Below, piece after piece: positions 44,301-50,300 of a stretch of DNA of 53,652 nt (positions within the stretch are counted from its first letter, which is position 1; each line of letters opens with the position of its first letter). The stretch comes from 2-01-FULL-45-10 sp964450115 (GTDB lineage: Bacteria; Omnitrophota; Gorgyraeia; 2-01-FULL-45-10): NCBI GenBank assembly GCA_964450115.1, contig CAYVCD010000002.1:1-53652 (forward strand), written 5' to 3'. A program made the translations under genes and the position numbers. The notes beneath the pieces are model-generated. The model saw only the letters and a list, made by a program, of their open reading frames with translations. It was not told the origin of the DNA and did no database searches.

Positions 44301-47300
44301 AAAACAGCGAGGCATGGCGGAAAGATCCAACCTACCATGTGGCTTAACGGGTGGGACGGCCTTGTGCTATATATTTTTGAAGAACTCGGATTTATCGGGC
44401 TTAAGGAATGGATAAAATGGTTAAAACAGGCATTTATGAGCGGAGATTTTATGGCCGCGGATGATATTATTATGAGGCTCGAGGCCATTTTTAGCAGATC
44501 GGCGGATAGTCTCGACAGAGAAGAGGCTGCCGTAGATGCGATAAGAAGAGAGATGTCGCAGATAAGGCTAGGAGAGGCTACAAGATTAGACGATTTGTTC
44601 GAGAAGTCAAACGATCCCAGGAAAGCTATCCCTGGCCACATAAAGAGATTGCAGCATTATATTTCCGCCGCGCAATTATCGCTTTCAAATAGGCGTACAA
44701 CGCCCGAACAGTGCGGCCGGCTCCTGGACAAAGCTGGATACAATCGCAAAATTCTGGCGCGATTGGAAGAGAAGGTCAAGACGCTGGAAGAGATCAGAAA
44801 AGAAATTATCGCCAGGTTCGGCGGAGAAGTAAAGAGCGAAAATATTTGGAACCCGAATCATACTGCTATCCTCATAGGGCAAAGACGCACCCTTCAGAAC
44901 CTGAAGAAACAACTGCCTGCAGTGGTGCGTGGCTTAAGGAAAATGGCCAAGGGGCTACCTGAGCCTGTTTATAAGAGGTCCGAAAGAGAAATTCTAGGTA
45001 TTAGCTATCTGCGAAGCAGGGCATTGCTGACGAGGCTATTGTCCAGGCTTCCTCCTGGTGTGCCTGCCAGATCGGATACTCTTGCCGCTGTAACAATAGG
45101 AGACAGGGAAGAAGTCAGTCCGGGCATGGTCGCAGAAGCTATAAAGATGTGCGGCGGCATACCGGGCATAAATAACGATGTTCTGGCAAGAGGTGTCTCG
45201 ACGCAGGTGGCCATTACTTTTGAACGCGCCAGATTGTTCCAGAAGCGCCTTGAGGAGTGGAATCCCGAGGATCATGAATTCGTAACAGACCCGGAGATAA
45301 GGGACCTCGAGGCGACGATAAATGAACTGGAGAGGCACTTCATGCCATATTTTACGAGGTCTATAAAAGTTCTAGAGTCGAGGCAAAAGGGCGCGTTTAA
45401 TGAAAGAATAGATATTTTAAAAAAGCAAAGAAGAGAAGCATCGAAGTTTATCCCTGACTTAAAACGCTTGCTCGCCCTGCAAGCCGGAGATGCGCAGCTG
45501 CCGGCAAATTCGCTTGCCCAGCAAGCAGCCATGACAAGAAATAGTCCGTCCGTAAATAATACGGCCATCCCTAGGAGCGCTGAGCGAATAATCGCAGATA
45601 TTAATACGCGTATCGAGAATATTGTCGAGGATGACGATCTCGGAAATATGGCCAAAGAGATGCTGCAGCTGCACTTATTAGCAGAAGTAAAAACAATCGT
45701 CGATATGCTTGATAATTTGAAGCCGTTTGATCAAGATGGCAGGTTGCAAGAAGGCCTGTTATCCAGGCTTGCCACTGCAGTTCGCGATCGCGGCTTCGAT
45801 CCTGTCGAATTTTTAACTTCAGAGGACAAAATGACTCCCGCAGACAGGAAAATACTGGCCGCCATAGGCTACTTAAAAGAAAAGAGAGCCCGCATATCCC
45901 AAAAAGCCATAGCCCGCAGAGCGGGCCTTAATGAAAATACCATAACAAGGCGCATGAGAGCCAATCCTAAAATAGATAAAGCTGTAAAAGAATTGCTGCC
46001 AGGCTCTGTCGATAAAAGGATATTAGATGCCATAGATAGATTACTTAAAAGGGGCGGCCGTATAATCAAAAAAACTATAGCCCTTGAAGCAGGCCTCGAC
46101 AGGTACACCATAACTAAACGCATGAAGATCAGTCCTAAAATAGATAGAGCTATAAAAGACGCATTGCTGGCTTCTATATATAGAATAATACGAGACGCCA
46201 TAGGCCACTTAAAGATTAAAAATGTCCCCATAAACAAAGAAGCGATAGCCCTTGAAGCAAAACTCGGTGTGAGTTATATGGCTAAACTTATGAAATCCAA
46301 TCCTGAAATAGATAAGGCTGTAAATGATGCGTTACCGGATTCCACAGATGATAAAATACTGGCCGCCATAGGCTACTTAAAAGAAAGAAGAGTTCAAGTA
46401 TCCCAAAACGCCATAGCCCGCAGAGCTGGCCTTAACAATAAAACCATAGCAAAACGCATGAGAGCCAATCCGAAAATAGATAAAGCTGTAACAGAGGTAT
46501 TACCTGATTCTACCGATGAGAAAATACTGGCTGCTATAGACCGTTTGAGAGAAAATGGGATCCCGCTTACCAGAATATCTGTATCGCAAAAGTCAGGTAT
46601 TAGTAAGACTACCATATCATACCGCACCAAGGCCAACGTTGAGATAGGGCAAGCACTCTTTGAAGCGAGACATCCTGACGCAAAGTCGCAGCAAGCCGCG
46701 CCTGCCACATCAGGCGGCGCAGAGAGGCCGGCAGGTGATTCGCACTACATGATGTTGCTGCCACCGGAGCCCGGCAGTCTGGAAGAGGCGCTCGATTGGG
46801 TTCTGAAACGCGAGCCAGCGGGAATCGGCCTTCCGTCAAGACATAGTCTAAGATTCCGCCAGAGCGATGATGTGGGCGAGCCGAATGACGATGGGGTGTC
46901 CCAGAATGGAACGTCCCCGAAGGCAAGTGTTCTCCGGAAAGTAGCGAAAATGCGCACTCTGACCGAAAGATTGATCGCATTGCGGGAAGAGAAAAAATTG
47001 AGTACGGCAGAATTGGCAAACAGATCCGGCATATCGGAGCAGGCCATAAAAAAGATAGAGGCAGGCAAAGTGCGCTGGAATATTAGTATAGCATTCATCG
47101 AAAAGCTTGCGGACGGCTTGGGGGTAGAGGCAGATATTCTGGATTTAAGGGGGATATCGCCCATACCAAAGAAGATTCTTAAGAAGGCAAGGAAATTGCC
47201 GACAGTTGGAGAACGCATACGATTGTTACGAGAGTACAAAGGCTGGAGTTTACAATACCTTGCAAAAGTGTCGGGCATATCAAAGATGTATATCTTTATC

Positions 47301-50300
47301 GTAGAAAAAAACAAACGAGACACGAAACCGTCGCGTGACATTCTCAGAAAACTTGCCAGGGCTCTGTGTGTAAGCGTTAAGGTTCTGGAAGCAGGAAGCC
47401 AAAGACGAAAGAAACTGACCAAAAAGTTTATCGCTGAAGTTAAAACGATGCCTACCATAGGGAATAGGTTGAGGGCATTAAGAGAATATATGGGTTGGAG
47501 CATATCGGAACTTTCGCGCAGGACAGCCGCGGCCGATAAGCGAGCTATACACCCATCCTATATATGGGCTATTGAGAAGGGCAAGGCGAAGATCGGTTCG
47601 GTTCCACGTCCGAAAACACTTAATAGACTCGCCCATGCTTTTGGATTAAGCGCGACGATATTCAAAATAAATAAGCTCAAAAGCATTCCTTCGGAGACGC
47701 TGAAAAATATAAGAGCCCTTCCTACGAGAGGGGCACGGCTTAAAGCCGCAAGGCATTATATGGAATTGACCCAGGAAGCCTTGGCTAAAAAAGCGGGCTT
47801 TAATAGAACCACTGTGCAGCGTGTTGAAAAGGATGATGGAGAGAGTAAAACGCCGGCACATACTATTGAAAGCCTTGCCCGGGCCTTAAATATTGATGCG
47901 GAGGTACTCGCGGGGCCCAAGATAATGCCCGCCCATATAATAGCGAAAGTAATGGCGGAATATCCCACAAGGGGCGGCCGCATGAAAGCATTCAGGAAGT
48001 ATAGAAGGTATTCTCAGGACGACACAGCTGCTAAGACGGGTATTGCGCCATTTACATATAAGAAAATAGAGAACGATCTTGTACCAATACCTCGCGGCAT
48101 GACAATTGTGAGGATCGCGTTCGCCGTAGGGATATACCGCAATGTATTTAATGTATTCCCGGGCGAGGCGTCGCAGCCGTCCGTTTCGAAGAATACAAAA
48201 GCCGACTTGATGAAATATGAGTTTGCTACAGCTAATGAGGAGGATATAGCAGATGTAAGAAGACGGCTTATCACTAAATTGTTGGATTCGTCAAGCGAAA
48301 GACTTGCCAAAAGCACGATATGCGCGATGATGCAGGATGCCGGTGATGTAGAGATAACGCCGGCCGATGTGATGCAGGCCATGGAAGAAGATTCCTATCT
48401 TACTTCGCATAAGAACTTTTCTGGCAACGGTAACGGGAATGGATCAGCTGATCCGGCGGCATTGGCTATGACTAATACTTTAATAAGCGCGGAGTCTCAT
48501 ATAGAGAGGGCCGCAAAGGAACTCCGGGAGCGTAAGTATATTCTTGCAAAGAGGGAATATGAGCAAGCTCTTTTACTTGTCCGAACGGAAAAACAGCTCG
48601 TAGTAAAGGCCGCGCAGATGATCGAACGGGCGTCCAAAGGCATGGCTGACTGCGAAGAAGCCGTATCTCGTTTCGTAAGGATGAGATTTGTCGATGAAAA
48701 AGAAGCGATACGGAAGATGCAATTTATTCTGGACCAGATGGTTGAGGTAACAAGAGACCGTATCAGGCAGGAATCGAATGAGGCCACGGAACCGGAATAT
48801 TATGAGAGAATAACGTCCGATCTCATGCGTTATAGTGGCTCCTTGATGACGGAGATGTTCAAGGACACGTCTGCTGTGGAGAGAAGGCTATTTGCCGCAT
48901 CTATCGATAACATAAGAAACGAAATACAATCATATATAGTGGCTATTATCAGAGGGTTAAAAGAGGAACAGACGGGGAGTTATTTACGGCCCGCGCCGCC
49001 AGCCACCGGCCCGGCCGGGGAGCGGTCTACAGCCGATCCGCACTACAAGACATTGCCCGCACCGGAGCCCGGTAGTCCGGAAGAGGCGTACCAACGCCAG
49101 GTGAATCTGCCGGGGATCGGTACGCCGTCAAGGCATAGCTTAAGATTCCGTCAGAGCGATGAGAATATGGGCAAGCCGAAGACGCCAACCGTCGCGCAGG
49201 GCGCTGAATCCGCCGATTTTAGAAAATATTTCAACAAGGTGGTTGAAACGATCTGGCAGGCGGATCCGGCAGAGAGAGAGGCGGCAGCCGTTTATTTCCA
49301 GAAACTTGCCTCGACCTCAAATAAGGCAAGGGAAGAGATCTTTGCCGGGCTCAGGGCGAGACTGAATTTCCAGGACCCCTCTGAAAAAGCAAAAGCAGAA
49401 AATATGGCTATCTTTTATATTGTTTCCCAAATATCCCCCGGTGGGAAAAAAGGCATCAGAAATGCCATGATCAAAGCCAAGATGAAGTTTTTAACTGAAG
49501 CTCTCCCTCTGGCGGGAAGGGAGTTTTTTGAAATGCTTCCGGATGTGCTGGTATTTAAGCCTGAATCTAACGTTGATGAGCAGATGGAAAATCTGGGGAA
49601 TATGGATGGCATTACCTCCGCTAGTTTGAAGCACCATTTACTTACGCCACTTGGCGAAATAAAATTCGGAGTTCTAAGGGGGTATGAAGGATTGAGCGAT
49701 ATGGCAATAGACAATCTTGTAAAAAATAACCAGCGGCTTAGCCTTAGCAGGGCAATGATCTTTTATTATATGGATGATTGCGTCATTCCGCTGAATGAGT
49801 TAATGGCGTGGTGTAATAAAGTCCTGGTGCATGCGGCGAAAAAATGGGACCCTTGCCGCGGAATACGGTTTTCCACTTATGCGTACGAAGCCATTAACAG
49901 GACAACATCAAGGCTCCGTAGAAAAGAAAAAGATAGGAGAGAGAAGGAGGTTGTTCTATCGGATGATGTTTGGGGAGTTCCTGACTATTGGCCGACAGAC
50001 GTCGCTCAGGAAGTCGAGGATTTCGAAGAGATAACCTTACTGCGTCAAGCTTTGGCGGCCTTGCCGGAAACAGAAAGAACTATAATGGAGTGGTATTACG
50101 GGATCAACCTGCCTGCGGATCTTTCGGTAAAAGGCGGCGGCGGAATGACCATCGAACAGATCGGCGAGCGTTTGGGATTGACCTACGCGCAGGTAAAGAA
50201 GCGCAGGACGGTCGTTGAAAAAGGGTTAAAGGAACTCTTCGAACGCAAACCCCGGCCGCAGCAACTGGTTTGGTTAGATAAAAGATTTGTGGATAAGAAT

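Noticed and set aside
45841..46680. 168-bp repeats as a CRISPR or minisatellite
   Set aside because: The period is an exact multiple of three and encodes a helix-turn-helix unit.
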